NCBI RefSeq assembly: GCF_015207705.1
Contig: NZ_JADEWI010000010.1
Span: 105,382 to 169,381, forward strand
Length of the DNA stretch: 64,000 nt
Reading direction: 5' to 3'
Source: Nostoc sp. LEGE 06077
Lineage (GTDB): Bacteria; Cyanobacteriota; Cyanobacteriia; Cyanobacteriales; Nostocaceae
Below the pieces are notes generated by a model that was given only the letters and a program-made list of their open reading frames with translations, had not been told where the DNA came from and did no database searches. The translations under genes and the position numbers were made by a program. Of the stretch, positions 28,003 through 38,019 are shown in pieces (within the stretch, counting starts at the first letter, position 1; each line of letters begins with the position of its first letter).

Positions 28003-28827
28003 ATGAATATTGCCATCATTGGTTGTGGTTATGTTGGTTATGCAGTAGCTAAATATTGGCAGCAAAAGATGACTTTTGTTGTTACCGCTACCACAACTAC
28101 CCCTGAACGTATCCAAAAACTCCAAACCGTAGCGCAAAAAGTCGTAATTGTTAAAGGAACCGATGCCCAAACACTGCAATCAGTTTTGCAAAATCAAGAT
28201 GTAGTGTTGTTGAGCGTGGGTGCAAAAGGCGCAAATGTATATGAAGAAACTTATTTAGAAACTGCTAAAACTTTAGTGGCGATTTTACCGCAACTACCTA
28301 ATATCAAGCAAATTATTTATACAGGTAGTTATTCTGTTTACGGCGATGGCAATGGTGCTACAGTCGATGAAGACACACCAGTAGAACCAACTCATACTTC
28401 AGGAATAGTTCTCAGACAGACAGAAAAAGTTTTGCTCTCAGCCGCCAGTGAGAAATTGCGAGTTTGCATCTTGCGCTTGGGCGGGATATATGGAAATAAT
28501 CGAGAACTGCTTAAAATATTTGGTCGCGCATCTGGTACAACTCGCCCAGGTAATGGCGAAGATGTCACCAATTGGATTCATTTAGATGATATTGTTGGTG
28601 CGATTGAATTTGCCCGTCAGCAACACTTACAAGGTATTTATAATTTGGTGGATGATGCACATTTAAGCAGTCGAGAATTACTAGATACTTTATTTGCCAA
28701 ACACAATCTACCTAAAGTCCAATGGGATAGTTCCCTCAAGAGCGATCGCCCATATAATGCCACAGTATCCAATCAAAAAATTAAAGATGCGGGGTACAAG
28801 CTGATTCATCCCCAAATCATTTTTTGA
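28003..28827 (+). CDS. NAD(P)-dependent epimerase/dehydratase family protein (extended SDR)
   Basis: 274 residues from ATG 28,003; the frame is open to 27,919 but the N-terminal GxxGxxG fold begins directly at this Met (MNIAIIGCGYVGYAVA). Active-site features are YTGSYSVYGD and a RQTEK segment. The remainder (RLGGIYG, WIHLDDIVGAIEFA, YNLVDD) follows the family. Such proteins act on nucleotide sugars or other carbonyl substrates. The usual YxxxK is not clear, so catalytic activity is uncertain. Confidence 0.8.
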   Translation: MNIAIIGCGYVGYAVAKYWQQKMTFVVTATTTTPERIQKLQTVAQKVVIVKGTDAQTLQSVLQNQDVVLLSVGAKGANVYEETYLETAKTLVAILPQLPNIKQIIYTGSYSVYGDGNGATVDEDTPVEPTHTSGIVLRQTEKVLLSAASEKLRVCILRLGGIYGNNRELLKIFGRASGTTRPGNGEDVTNWIHLDDIVGAIEFARQQHLQGIYNLVDDAHLSSRELLDTLFAKHNLPKVQWDSSLKSDRPYNATVSNQKIKDAGYKLIHPQIIF

Positions 28828-28961
28828 ATTGATGGTAGGTGACAGGTGACAAACCACTATAGTACTGAGTACTGAATCAGTAAAAGATTACTCAACACTT
28901 TCCCACTTGGTAAATGCCAGATCTTTTAACTCAGCACTCAGCACTTTCAACTCAGCACTCC

Positions 28962-30551
28962 TTACAAAGGACGGTAGACGCGATAGTTAATTTCCGGGAA
29001 GATATTATCCATTAATTCGACTTTTTCTAGCCAACCGCTGTCAATTTTACTGATTTTGATATCTTCATAGAGTTTATTAAACCGCATCAGGTGCGATCGC
29101 GTGCGGCGTATAGCATAAGGAACCATTGTCCCTGTCCGCATAATAAATGCCCAGTCGGAAGACTGCGCCAGTAAAACTTCTCTTGCTGCTTGGTTCAGCG
29201 CCCGCCATTCCAATTCATCCGCAGGTTCAAGTTTCGAGATTTCAATCATCCGTTCTGCGGCTTTGTGCAAATGCTGATAAACCCAAGCATTTGTTTCATT
29301 TAACCAATATTCGTGGAAACCTTTGTAACCCCAACTCGATTGGGAAGGACGACAAACTTGTTGTGAGGGTTCGGCTCGGAGATAATCTGCCAAGTGGGTC
29401 ATTTCATATGTACCTTGGTCATACCATGACTTACGGAATAGGTAATCGATGAACCAAGGGCCTTCGTACCACCAATGCCCAAATAACTCTGCATCGTAGG
29501 GCGAAACAATAATCGGCGGACGCTGCATAATTCCATAAAGATGTTCCGCTTGCCGTTCACGGTTATACATAAAGTTAGCCGCGTGTTCTGCTGCTTTTTC
29601 CTTCGCCCAGTAAGGATCATATAATGCCTTATCGGATAACCCTAAACCGCGTCCGGTAATTTTATGGTACTTAATCCCCGTGTTTTTTCGCTGGCCATTA
29701 GGCATGATATAGGGTTTGATGTAATCATATTCAGCCTCCCAGCCCAAATCTTTGTAAAATTCTCGGTATTCCGCTGCACCAGGATAGCCTACCTCAGAAG
29801 ACCATACCTGCTGTGAAGATTCATGGTCTCTACCAAAAGCTGCAACTCCTGTTTCAGTGAAAATCGGCGCATAGCTGCCAAAGCGCGGACGGGGACGAGC
29901 ATAGAGAATACCATGCCCATCTGTGAGGAAGTAGCGTAACCCAGCATCTGCCAGCATTCGCTCCAGCCCTTCATAATAGGCACATTCTGGCAACCAAATA
30001 CCTTTGGGTGGACGACCGAAGGTTTGTTCGTAGTGTTCGCAAGCTACTTGAATTTGCGCCCACACAGCTTGGGGATACATTTTCATCAATGGCAAATAGC
30101 CGTGGGTAGCGCCACAAGTAATAATTTCTAAATTATTACTGTCTTGGAATTGCTTAAAAGCAGTTACTAAATCACCTTTGTAGCGCTCCCACATCTCCCG
30201 CGCTTCGTTAAACTCAGCGGCGTAGTGTTCAGCCAAATAACGAACATGACCGTTTTGGGCATTATGCTCAATTTCTAGTTCTGTAAGTTCCTCTAATTTG
30301 GCTAAGTGAGCATCATAGCGTTCTTGCAACAGGGGATCGCGCAGCATTGACACCAAAGGCGGTGTCATACTCATCGTAATTTTAAAGTCAATACCGTCTC
30401 GCTTTAAGCCTTCAAAAACTTTTAGTAAGGGAATATATGTTTCGGTAATGGCTTCATAAAGCCATTCTTCCTCCAGCACATAGTCACTTTCTGGGTGACG
30501 AACGAAGGGCAGGTGTGCGTGAAGTACAAGCGCGACGTAGCCAATAGCCAT
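28962..30551 (-). CDS. GH57 1,4-alpha-glucan branching enzyme
   Basis: 529 residues, typical length. LVLHAHLPFVRHPE at the start, WLPECAYYEG (nucleophile Glu) and SPYDAELFGHWWYEGP (acid/base Asp) are the GH57 branching-enzyme signatures, followed by the DUF1957 C-terminal helical domain. The enzyme makes alpha-1,6 branches in glycogen in the cytosol. It is a second route to branching beside the GH13 GlgB common in cyanobacteria. Monocistronic. Confidence 0.9.
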   Translation of the reverse strand: MAIGYVALVLHAHLPFVRHPESDYVLEEEWLYEAITETYIPLLKVFEGLKRDGIDFKITMSMTPPLVSMLRDPLLQERYDAHLAKLEELTELEIEHNAQNGHVRYLAEHYAAEFNEAREMWERYKGDLVTAFKQFQDSNNLEIITCGATHGYLPLMKMYPQAVWAQIQVACEHYEQTFGRPPKGIWLPECAYYEGLERMLADAGLRYFLTDGHGILYARPRPRFGSYAPIFTETGVAAFGRDHESSQQVWSSEVGYPGAAEYREFYKDLGWEAEYDYIKPYIMPNGQRKNTGIKYHKITGRGLGLSDKALYDPYWAKEKAAEHAANFMYNRERQAEHLYGIMQRPPIIVSPYDAELFGHWWYEGPWFIDYLFRKSWYDQGTYEMTHLADYLRAEPSQQVCRPSQSSWGYKGFHEYWLNETNAWVYQHLHKAAERMIEISKLEPADELEWRALNQAAREVLLAQSSDWAFIMRTGTMVPYAIRRTRSHLMRFNKLYEDIKISKIDSGWLEKVELMDNIFPEINYRVYRPL

Positions 30552-31169
30552 AGTAATTTTGGGGTGATACTTGTAAATTTAAGGTCGAGGGGTCTAGCAG
30601 AAATTAACAATATTTTAAGACCTTCTGGGTATCGTCGTAGCCTGATTGTATGGAGAAAGTTGGATTAGGAGATGGAGTAGATATTTCGACTGCACTCAAT
30701 AACCAAGGGGGTAGGGGCATGGGTTTTGGTAAATTCTCTGTAAAAAGGGAATTTTCAACTAATTTATTAGACTTGAGATAACAGTATTGAGGTGACTGTT
30801 ATCTAATTACATTTTTGCAAATTTTTAGTTTTTCCAGGAAGAAAAATTTTGTTTTTTGATTTTCATCAAATAGTATTTAATTCAAGTAAATTCACTGGAA
30901 GAAACTCCCTGAATATAGAGGCATTTTCGCTATTTGCACATAGCTGAACACACCTAAAACTATCGTCTTGTGAGCCATATGCTGCCGCCAAAATACAATA
31001 TTTATTGTCACCTTTTAGCTATTACTAACATAAAAAAATAATTGCTATACTTAAAAAATACTAAAGACAACGAGAAAGTTATCAGCAAATTTATAGACAG
31101 TTGCTGAGGGGTAGTTATGGGTGATAAAACCCATTTCATGAGTTAACGAGTTAGACAAAAAATAAAATT
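30552..31169. other. Intergenic region, no gene seen
   Basis: About 620 bases between divergent genes (branching enzyme and DUF2808). A half-copy of the TTTCGACTGCACTCAA repeat lies near 30,690. The rest is AT-rich. Both promoters should be here. Confidence 0.4.
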
Positions 31170-31727
31170 ATGAAGTACGTCAGCAGCTTTTTAAGCACGC
31201 TGTTTCTTGGTGTAGGCATCTGTTCCTTACCTCAATTTTCAGCGAATGCAGTTACTTTAGGTAGTGGCGCGATCGCCTTTGCTCAACCACCAAGTTTAGT
31301 TAGTGCTAGTACGCCATACAATGAAACAAGTGTGTCTGATACGACATACTACTTTACCGTTAAAGTACCAGCCACCGCCGGAGAATCATTGCAACAGGTG
31401 ACTTTTACTCAAGTCTCAGGTACAGAAGATATTGAATTTAATCCTAATGATACCTTGGCTTTTGTCGGGACACGCGATCGCCGAGGTGAAAAGTTAGCAG
31501 TCAAATCTGTGGTTAGCAACGATAAGCAGAATTTCACAGTCACCTTTGCTAATCCTGTACCACCAGACCAAACAGTAACAATTGGTTTGCGGACTTACCG
31601 TAATCCTTTCAACGATGGTGTCTATTTATTTGGCGTAAAAGCCTTTCCTTCTGGACAGCAAACAGTTGGTCAATTTCTGGGTGTAGGTCGTCTGCAATTT
31701 TATAAAGACACTTACCCGGAAGGTTAG
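31170..31727 (+). CDS. Exported DUF2808 family protein
   Basis: 185 residues with a signal peptide (hydrophobic 4-27, cleavage after ANA). The mature part is beta-rich: YYFTVKVPATAGESLQQVTF, PNDTLAFVGTRDRRGEKL, VTFANPVPPDQTVTIGLRTYRNPFNDGVYLFGV. This matches the DUF2808 family of cyanobacteria. Function unknown; a periplasmic or surface location is likely. Confidence 0.85.
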   Translation: MKYVSSFLSTLFLGVGICSLPQFSANAVTLGSGAIAFAQPPSLVSASTPYNETSVSDTTYYFTVKVPATAGESLQQVTFTQVSGTEDIEFNPNDTLAFVGTRDRRGEKLAVKSVVSNDKQNFTVTFANPVPPDQTVTIGLRTYRNPFNDGVYLFGVKAFPSGQQTVGQFLGVGRLQFYKDTYPEG

Positions 31728-31783
31728 AGGATGGGGCGTGAGAAGTAGGGAATTTCTATTCCCTACTATTGCCTATGGGAGTG

Positions 31784-32965
31784 TTAATCCAATTTATTAA
31801 ATAAATCAGCCAAAACTACATTAGAAAATAAAAACCCTTCGGGGTCAGTTAATTGCAACCTTCCTTCTCCGACTTTTACCCAACCTTTGGCAAAATACGG
31901 TTGCAAACATTGAAAAATCTCTGTGATTTTGCCTTCGCCAAATTCTGCTTGTAAGCTGGAAACACCGACACCTTCAGCCAAGCGCAAACCTAACATTAAA
32001 GTTTCTAATAATACTTCGGCTGGTGGAGTCACTTCACAATCAATTATGCCACCAGCCTTTACCCATTGGTAATATTCCTGTGTTTTACGCGGGCGTGTGA
32101 AGCGTTTTCCGGTTGTGTAACTTGCTGCACCCATACCAAAACCATAATAAGGGCGGTTTTCCCAATACACTCGATTATGCTGACACTGATGTCCAGGTCG
32201 GGCATAATTAGAAATTTCATAATGGTTATAACCTGTACCAGTCAATACTTGTTGTCCCATCTGGTACATTTTGACTGTAGTTTCGTCTGTGGGTAGAGGA
32301 TTATCTCCTGGTTTGTAGTAGCGACCAAAAGCCGTCCCTGGTTCAATGGTTAAATCATAGATAGATATATGCGTCGGGTTAATAGCTACGGCTTTTGCTA
32401 AAGAGTCTGACCATTGATCTAAAGACTGATGTGGCAGTCCAGAAATCAAATCTATACTAAATTCGGGAATCTCGACTTTGTGAATTAATTCAATAGCTGC
32501 AAAGATATCTTTAACTGAGTGCGATCGCCCAGCTACTTTTAACAATTCTTCTTGAAAGGCTTGTACACCTAAACTTACCCGATTTACACCCAAATCCCGA
32601 TAGCCTGAGATATGCGCCAAATCGAATGTTCCTGGATCTACCTCCATTGAAATTTCTACTTGCGGCGCAATCCCAAAACGTCGCTCTAACGATTCTAATA
32701 TCTTTGCCAACTGCTCAGTTGAGAGCAGCGAAGGAGTACCACCACCGAAAAAAATTGTCTGCAAAGATTGGCCAAAATTAGGAGTGATGGCAATTTCTTG
32801 GCATAAAGCTTCCACATATTGGGAAATTGTACCCGACGTTTCACCCCGCAAGCGATCGCCCACAACCGACACCGGGAAGTCACAATAAAAGCACCGCCGT
32901 CTGCAAAAAGGAATATGTAGGTATGCAGAACTGACAATGCCAGAAAGATCAAATGCTGATTTCAT
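31784..32965 (-). CDS. hemW: Radical SAM heme chaperone HemW (coproporphyrinogen oxidase-like)
   Basis: 393 residues. The 4Fe-4S cluster motif C21xxxC25xxC28 (FCRRRCFYCDF) follows AYLHIPF. Further radical SAM features are FFGGGTPSLL, EVDPGTF, GVNRVSLGVQAF, LISGLPHQ and HYEISNYARPGHQCQHN. The extra N-terminal Cys of true HemN is lacking, consistent with HemW, which binds heme and hands it to target proteins. The gene stands alone, convergent with the DUF2808 gene. Confidence 0.88.
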   Translation of the reverse strand: MKSAFDLSGIVSSAYLHIPFCRRRCFYCDFPVSVVGDRLRGETSGTISQYVEALCQEIAITPNFGQSLQTIFFGGGTPSLLSTEQLAKILESLERRFGIAPQVEISMEVDPGTFDLAHISGYRDLGVNRVSLGVQAFQEELLKVAGRSHSVKDIFAAIELIHKVEIPEFSIDLISGLPHQSLDQWSDSLAKAVAINPTHISIYDLTIEPGTAFGRYYKPGDNPLPTDETTVKMYQMGQQVLTGTGYNHYEISNYARPGHQCQHNRVYWENRPYYGFGMGAASYTTGKRFTRPRKTQEYYQWVKAGGIIDCEVTPPAEVLLETLMLGLRLAEGVGVSSLQAEFGEGKITEIFQCLQPYFAKGWVKVGEGRLQLTDPEGFLFSNVVLADLFNKLD

Positions 32966-33214
32966 TTTGAGACATAATTAATTAACTTAACAAACAATTA
33001 CAAATTGCCAAAATAATGAGTTTATTTATGGTTTTTTATCGTTTTACAACAAAACCATGCAAAATATTAAAATAATGGTCTTTAGTTATAATATTTGCAG
33101 ATATTCCCTGCTTCAAACCTTAGTCTAAGTCAATATTCATTATTGTCTCTTAGCGATGAAATCAAAAGCATTTGACTTTATCGGGTAAAACAATTGCAGG
33201 AAAACAAAACAACC

Positions 33215-34291
33215 ATGCTTGATGCCATTATTATTCTCTCATTCATTCTGGCAGCAGCAGGCATAGGTTTCTACAGCACCGATCTGCTACCTGATGGCAC
33301 CCTAGATCGAGTGACCAACCTAGAAGCTTTACGCCTCACTGTTGCCGTCTTTGCCGCCATTATTGGCGGTGCAGTTGGACTGAGTTTCCAGACGACTTAT
33401 CGCCGCCTAGAAGCACAAGTCCGGGAAATGCCACTGGAAGTCATCTTAACGCGTGCCATTGGATTAGTTATTGGATTACTACTGGCAAATTTAATGCTGG
33501 CTCCGCTATTTTTGCTACCCATACCACCAGATTTTAGTTTTATTAAACCCTTGGTGGCAGTTGTTGGTAGTATTATTTTAGCTGTTACAGGTATGAATTT
33601 GGCAGACACCCACGGGCGAGGATTGTTGCGATTAATTAATCCCAACACCGTGGAAACAATGGTAGCAGAAGGTACATTAAAACCTGCCAATACCAAAGTT
33701 TTAGATACTAGCTGTATTATTGATGGTCGGATTGAAGCACTACTAGAAACAGGGTTTTTAGAAGGGGCAATTATCGTACCACAATTTGTTTTACAGGAAT
33801 TACAGCAAGTAGCTGATGCCAGTAAAGACCAAAAGCGGGTGCGGGGAAGACGCGGTTTAGAGATTCTCAACCGCATTAAAGAAGATTATCCAGACCGCAT
33901 TTTAATTAACTCCATTGACTACGATGATATTGCGACAGTCGATGCGAAATTAGTCCGCTTTGCTCAAGAAATCAACGCGATATTGCTAACCAACGACTAC
34001 AACTTGTCGAAAGTAGCCAGCGTGCAGAAAGTCCCCGTGTTGAACGTCAACGATTTAGTCAACGCCGTCCGTCCGACTTATTTACCCGGCGATAACCTCG
34101 ACCTGAAAATCCTTAAAGAAGGGAAAGAACCAAGTCAAGGTATTGGCTACCTAGATGACGGCACAATGGTTGTTGTGGAAGAAGGTAGTAGTTATGTAGG
34201 GGGTGAACTGCGGGTAGTCGTCACCAGCGCCTTGCAAACCTCCGCCGGACGCATGATTTTTGCCAAACCCCAAGCTTCAGCCTTAGCGTGA
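33215..34291 (+). CDS. Membrane-anchored PIN-TRAM domain RNase-like protein
   Basis: 358 residues from ATG 33,215 (an in-frame TTG at 33,194 is the alternative). Four hydrophobic segments fill residues 1-135. Then a PIN domain starts at LDTSCIIDGRIEAL, with acidic residues D..E..D typical of the metal-dependent RNase active site (TNDYNLSKVA near its end). The C-terminal TRAM domain (LKEGKEPSQGIGYLDDGTMVVVEEG) should bind RNA. The family is known from Bacillus YacL and is conserved in cyanobacteria. It probably acts at the membrane on RNA, with target unknown. Confidence 0.88.
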   Translation: MLDAIIILSFILAAAGIGFYSTDLLPDGTLDRVTNLEALRLTVAVFAAIIGGAVGLSFQTTYRRLEAQVREMPLEVILTRAIGLVIGLLLANLMLAPLFLLPIPPDFSFIKPLVAVVGSIILAVTGMNLADTHGRGLLRLINPNTVETMVAEGTLKPANTKVLDTSCIIDGRIEALLETGFLEGAIIVPQFVLQELQQVADASKDQKRVRGRRGLEILNRIKEDYPDRILINSIDYDDIATVDAKLVRFAQEINAILLTNDYNLSKVASVQKVPVLNVNDLVNAVRPTYLPGDNLDLKILKEGKEPSQGIGYLDDGTMVVVEEGSSYVGGELRVVVTSALQTSAGRMIFAKPQASALA

Positions 34292-34338
34292 GGGAAATGT
34301 CAGGTTCAATCACAATTAAATCATGCACAAGTAGTGCG

Positions 34339-34371
34339 ATCGGTGTAGCAAACCTGCACCGATTATTTTTT
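34339..34371 (+). terminator. Rho-independent terminator after PIN-TRAM gene
   Basis: ATCGGTG (34,339-34,345) pairs with CACCGAT (34,357-34,363) and is followed by TATTTTTTG, 48 bases after the stop. Confidence 0.8.
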
Positions 34372-34415
34372 GATGTTTTATCAGATTTTGCTCAGGTAAG
34401 ACAGATTATTTGGAA

Positions 34416-36200
34416 TTAGAGTTTTGCAGCACAAACCCACCTATTACGTCCTTGTTCTTTAGCTTTATATAAAGCTTTATCTGCTGCATCAACTAACTCT
34501 TGAGCAGAACTTTTAGCTGTTGGTATTTGAGTCGTTACACCTAAACTGATAGTCACAAAATCTTGAGAACTATTTTTTTTCGGATGAGAAATCTTTAATT
34601 CTTCAATGGATTTATGAATTAAATTAGTTACTTTAATAGCACCTGATTCATCCGTATTTGGCAAAAGGACGATAAATTCTTCTCCACCATAACGAGCTAG
34701 TAGATCCGTGGGACGCTTTAATACAGCTTGTGCTGCACGAGCAACTTTTATTAAGCACTCATCTCCTGCTAGGTGTCCATAATAATCGTTATAATCTTTA
34801 AAATTGTCAATATCAAATAAAACTAAAGATAAATAATTCCCAGTTCGTTGTAGTCGATGCCATTCCCGCTCTAATAATTCATCAAAACAACGACGGTTAG
34901 CTATTTTAGTTAGACCATCTAGCTTACTAAGTTTTTCTAACTTAGAATTCGCCAGTGCTAAAGCATGATTTGCTTGAGCTAATTGATTAGCTTGAGAACG
35001 GGATTGCTCTAATAATTCTGAATGTTCTAAAGCTACATTAAACTGAGCCGCTAATTGTCGGATAAATTGAATTTCTGACGTATTCCATTCGCGTGAACAA
35101 CAGCACTGATGAACACATAGTAATCCCCACAAAATTTTCCCTTTCATTAGAGGTACAACAATCTGCGCCTTAATTTGAAATTGCTCTAATACTAGAAGAT
35201 GACAATCTTTTAGCCCAGCTTGATATATATTTGATAAGACCTGTATACGTCCTTGCTGATAAGCAACTGTATATCTTTTGCCAAAACAATGATCCTTCAC
35301 TTTGATAGCAATCACCGAATCATAATCAGGTAATACATTCTCAGATACGAATTCACCAGAGGTATAGTTAGATTTCGTGTCAAATCGAAAAATCCCAACC
35401 CTATCTGCACGGAGAGCTTTACGAACTTCTCGTACAGTTGTCTTAAACAAAGTATCTAAATTAAGAGATTCACGAATTTCAGCAACTAAATTAAACAGAA
35501 TCTCCTGCTGTTGATTCGCTTTATGCAGTTCTGCTGCTTTTTGTTCTGCTTGAGCTAACAATTCTGCTTGTTTAACTGCAAACCCTAACTGCGTTGCAAT
35601 TTGAGACAGAAACTGTATTTCTAATTTTTTCCATTCATGTGGCTGTGAGTGTTGATAAGCTGCAAGTACTCCCCACAGTTTTTTTCCCACAAAAATTGGT
35701 GACGTTGCATAAGCTCGAATATGGAACTGTTCTAAAATTTCTAAATGGCATTGAGACAAGCCTGCTGAGTAGACATCTGAAACCACTAAAGTTTCATTAT
35801 TACGATAACGTCCACCTTGATGCTCTTGTAAATAAGAGTCATTCCAGACTGTATTTTTTCCTAATGTCTCTACATCATCCCATCCAAGCTCGGCAAACTC
35901 AAAGTCGCTGACAAATTCTCCACCCCAGTTTTCATAAAAACGATAGACGGCGATCCGCTCGATGCGGAGCAACTTGCAAGTTTCTTTAGTCGCTGTACGA
36001 AAAATTGTTTCTAACTCCAGAGAAGCTCGGATTTTGCTAATAACTTTATAAAGCGCCTTTTCTTGCTGTTCTAGTTGCTGAATTTGAACGTTTCTCTCAT
36101 ACAATTGAGTTTTTAAATCACTAACACTAGGCTGTCCTAGAAGTTTACAGAATAAATCAGCAGATAATTTGGTAATGTTATGTAAAATTTTATTTAACAT
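34416..36200 (-). CDS. Diguanylate cyclase with two cyanobacteriochrome-type GAF domains
   Basis: 594 residues, no membrane span. After a coiled coil (35-55), GAF1 (about 56-215) has the red/green-type text QGGRYR and the bilin-site pair C151-H152 (LSQCHLEILEQF). A second coiled coil leads to GAF2 (about 235-398) with C333-H334 (LKDCHLLVLEQF) plus D303-H-C305-F306, the DXCF motif of blue/green-type photoreceptors. The GGDEF domain (about 425-594) has GGEEF at 505-509 and an RPTD inhibitory site at 496-499, so it should make c-di-GMP with product control. By family knowledge both GAFs can carry phycocyanobilin, making a two-colour light-controlled cyclase; bilin binding itself is inferred. Monocistronic. 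Confidence 0.85.
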   Translation of the reverse strand: MLNKILHNITKLSADLFCKLLGQPSVSDLKTQLYERNVQIQQLEQQEKALYKVISKIRASLELETIFRTATKETCKLLRIERIAVYRFYENWGGEFVSDFEFAELGWDDVETLGKNTVWNDSYLQEHQGGRYRNNETLVVSDVYSAGLSQCHLEILEQFHIRAYATSPIFVGKKLWGVLAAYQHSQPHEWKKLEIQFLSQIATQLGFAVKQAELLAQAEQKAAELHKANQQQEILFNLVAEIRESLNLDTLFKTTVREVRKALRADRVGIFRFDTKSNYTSGEFVSENVLPDYDSVIAIKVKDHCFGKRYTVAYQQGRIQVLSNIYQAGLKDCHLLVLEQFQIKAQIVVPLMKGKILWGLLCVHQCCCSREWNTSEIQFIRQLAAQFNVALEHSELLEQSRSQANQLAQANHALALANSKLEKLSKLDGLTKIANRRCFDELLEREWHRLQRTGNYLSLVLFDIDNFKDYNDYYGHLAGDECLIKVARAAQAVLKRPTDLLARYGGEEFIVLLPNTDESGAIKVTNLIHKSIEELKISHPKKNSSQDFVTISLGVTTQIPTAKSSAQELVDAADKALYKAKEQGRNRWVCAAKL

Positions 36201-36620
36201 AAAAAGGTAATTTCAATTATTTTTTGTATAAAAAGACAGGCTAAATCGCTATATTTACGTAATTATTACTTGATTAAAGCTGATACCAAAGCTTTCTTTC
36301 AGTTTAACTTTTCTACAATTTATTCTCTTGAAAGATTCAATTAAAAGTAACAGCGTAATAGTTGCTGTCTATTAGCATCATTAGCCAAATATTGCTTATA
36401 TTTTGGCATATTTTACTTATTGATAAAGACTAACGATTAACTTGATTCGGCGGAAACTGCACACATTACATTTGAATTTATTAGCACTTACGCACAAAAG
36501 TTAGTTGTTGAAATTAAGTGTAAGGGTTTTATTTACTCACACTCCAAACCTCTATACCCTTAAACTCTTTGTCTAAAATTTTAATTTTATGTTTCACCAC
36601 GTCAGTCATGTTTATCTGTG
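36201..36620. other. Intergenic region with a dispersed-repeat copy
   Basis: About 420 AT-rich bases. A GCACTTACGCACAAAAG copy of the dispersed repeat begins at 36,483 and is followed by GTGTAAGGGTTTT and, further on, ACCTCTATACCCTTA. No gene is seen. Confidence 0.45.
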
Positions 36621-36866
36621 TCAGTGTCGCCTATGATTTTTCGGTGAAAAAACTAAAATTACAAAAAAGCTAAGAATATTAATAATAGGAAGAATCAAGA
36701 AGGTGAAGATTAAAGTAAAGATGAGGAGAGAGCGATCGCTCGGTTTATCTGGATGAATAATCTCCTGTTTCAACATTCCATTAATATATCTTCGCTCTAT
36801 TTTCGTCATTACACATTTATATTGATACTCAACTTCAAATCTTTCATCTTTTACATAATCATTCAA
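36621..36866 (-). pseudogene. In-frame extension behind the broken SMI1/KNR4 gene, with a membrane segment
   Basis: 81 codons that open directly after the TGA at 36,867, in the same frame as the SMI1-like gene. The first codon is TTG and no ribosome binding site is seen; an internal ATG (MTKIERRYINGML) also lacks one. Residues about 46-73 are a hydrophobic span (LLIFTLIFTFLILPIINIL). It could be a separate small membrane protein, or the decayed tail of the SMI1 fusion. I do not recognise a family. Confidence 0.4.
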
Positions 36867-37625
36867 TCAATATTCATCACAGCAATAACTATAAAAATCC
36901 GCAACTTCATAACTTGATGTTCTATGTTCAACGACTCTGCCTTGAAAATAACGTGTTAATTCTTGTATATTTCCTTTATTGCCCATAACACTAGTTTCTA
37001 AAATGCGATTATGAGGGTGATACTTAGTTATTACCTGAGAACCATCAGGAACATTAATTACTTCAAATCTAGCTTCGCCGATATAGTGTAATTCTGGTTC
37101 ATACTTCTGTAATATAGAATTTGCTAAAATAGCATCTTTTTTAAAATCACCACTTTCATCTATATAATAAGCACCCGTTTCATAACATTCAGCTATACAC
37201 TGCATCATGTTAGTTAAACTGCTATATCGTATCTCATCTCTCAAAGTGTAATTCAGTATCGGCGAGTTTTCTGTAATTTCTTCAGCACCTATAATAGCAA
37301 AACCATCATTTTCAAATTCAAATATAGGGAATCAGCCAAAAGGCAATACAAAACCATAATTATCCGACACTATTTTCCGTACTTCTACAGCTTCTTCTAA
37401 TGGCAGAAATCGGTAATCATAGAAAAAACTACTATCTTCATCAATCATGCCATTACGCCATTGATAAAGTTCATAAACTTCTCGCGTTAAGTGAAATGGT
37501 AAATCTTTTACCTTTTCTTCAATCTCCTCACAAGAAAGTCCCGCTTGTAGAGAAGATACGTATAATTGTTTATGTCGTTGCAAGCACTTGAAAATTCTAT
37601 CTAAAGCATCTGTTAATTCTGACAT
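36867..37625 (-). pseudogene. SMI1/KNR4 (SUKH) family gene interrupted by an in-frame TGA
   Basis: One frame runs from ATG 37,625 to TGA 36,867 with a single TGA at 37,334-37,332. Before it: MSELTDALDRIF, VYELYQWRNG and YRFLPLEEA, the usual N-terminal SUKH text. After it: FPIFEFENDGFAIIG and YSSLTNMMQCIAECY. The neighbouring intact paralogue (38,020-38,625) has LWFPILKD where this copy has G-stop-FPIFEF, so the TGA replaces a conserved Trp (TGG to TGA). SUKH proteins are often immunity proteins to polymorphic toxins, but no toxin gene is adjacent. A sequencing error is possible. Confidence 0.75.
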
Positions 37626-37710
37626 AAGACGTAAACACTCATAGCAAAATTAGCTTTAAGTCTAACTTTACTTACTACTCTGTGTCCTCTGCACCTCTGC
37701 GGTTTCAATA

Positions 37711-37756
37711 AAAAACAGCCACCTTCAAAAAGTAGCTGCTTTCATACATGTATGAA
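37711..37756 (-). terminator. Hairpin with T-run plus 16-bp palindrome
   Basis: Minus strand: AGCAGC pairs with GCTGTT around an A/T-rich loop, followed by TTTTATTG, a terminator for the DUF4351 remnant. Next to it TTCATACATGTATGAA (37,741-37,756) is a perfect palindrome. Confidence 0.5.
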
Positions 37757-37758
37757 AC

Positions 37759-37971
37759 TTAATTTTGCTGATTTAGCCAAACTTCCAAATCAGCCACTTC
37801 CGAAAAATCTAATAACGCCTCTCCCAATTCTTCCAATTTTTCAGCAGATAAATTACTAACCTGTTCAAGTAATGGTGTATTGATTTCACCAAAATGCTTT
37901 TTTAGCTGACGGCTAATAAGTTTTAATGCTTCCTTCTGAACAATATCTTGATAAATTACTGAATCTTTCAT
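37759..37971 (-). pseudogene. DUF4351 domain remnant (C-terminus of a Rpn/transposase-like nuclease)
   Basis: 70 residues. KEALKLISRQLKKHFGEINTPLLEQVSNLSAEKLEELGEALLDFSEVADLEVWL is read in parts as the DUF4351 motif, which normally forms the C-terminal end of a larger Rpn-family (PD-(D/E)xK) nuclease. The nuclease domain is missing, and upstream sequence does not supply it. It may be translated, since it starts with ATG, but is best seen as a remnant in this accessory patch. Confidence 0.6.
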
Positions 37972-38019
37972 GATATACTCCCGTAATAATTGACGAATTA
38001 AATCTTTAAAATCTCGCGT

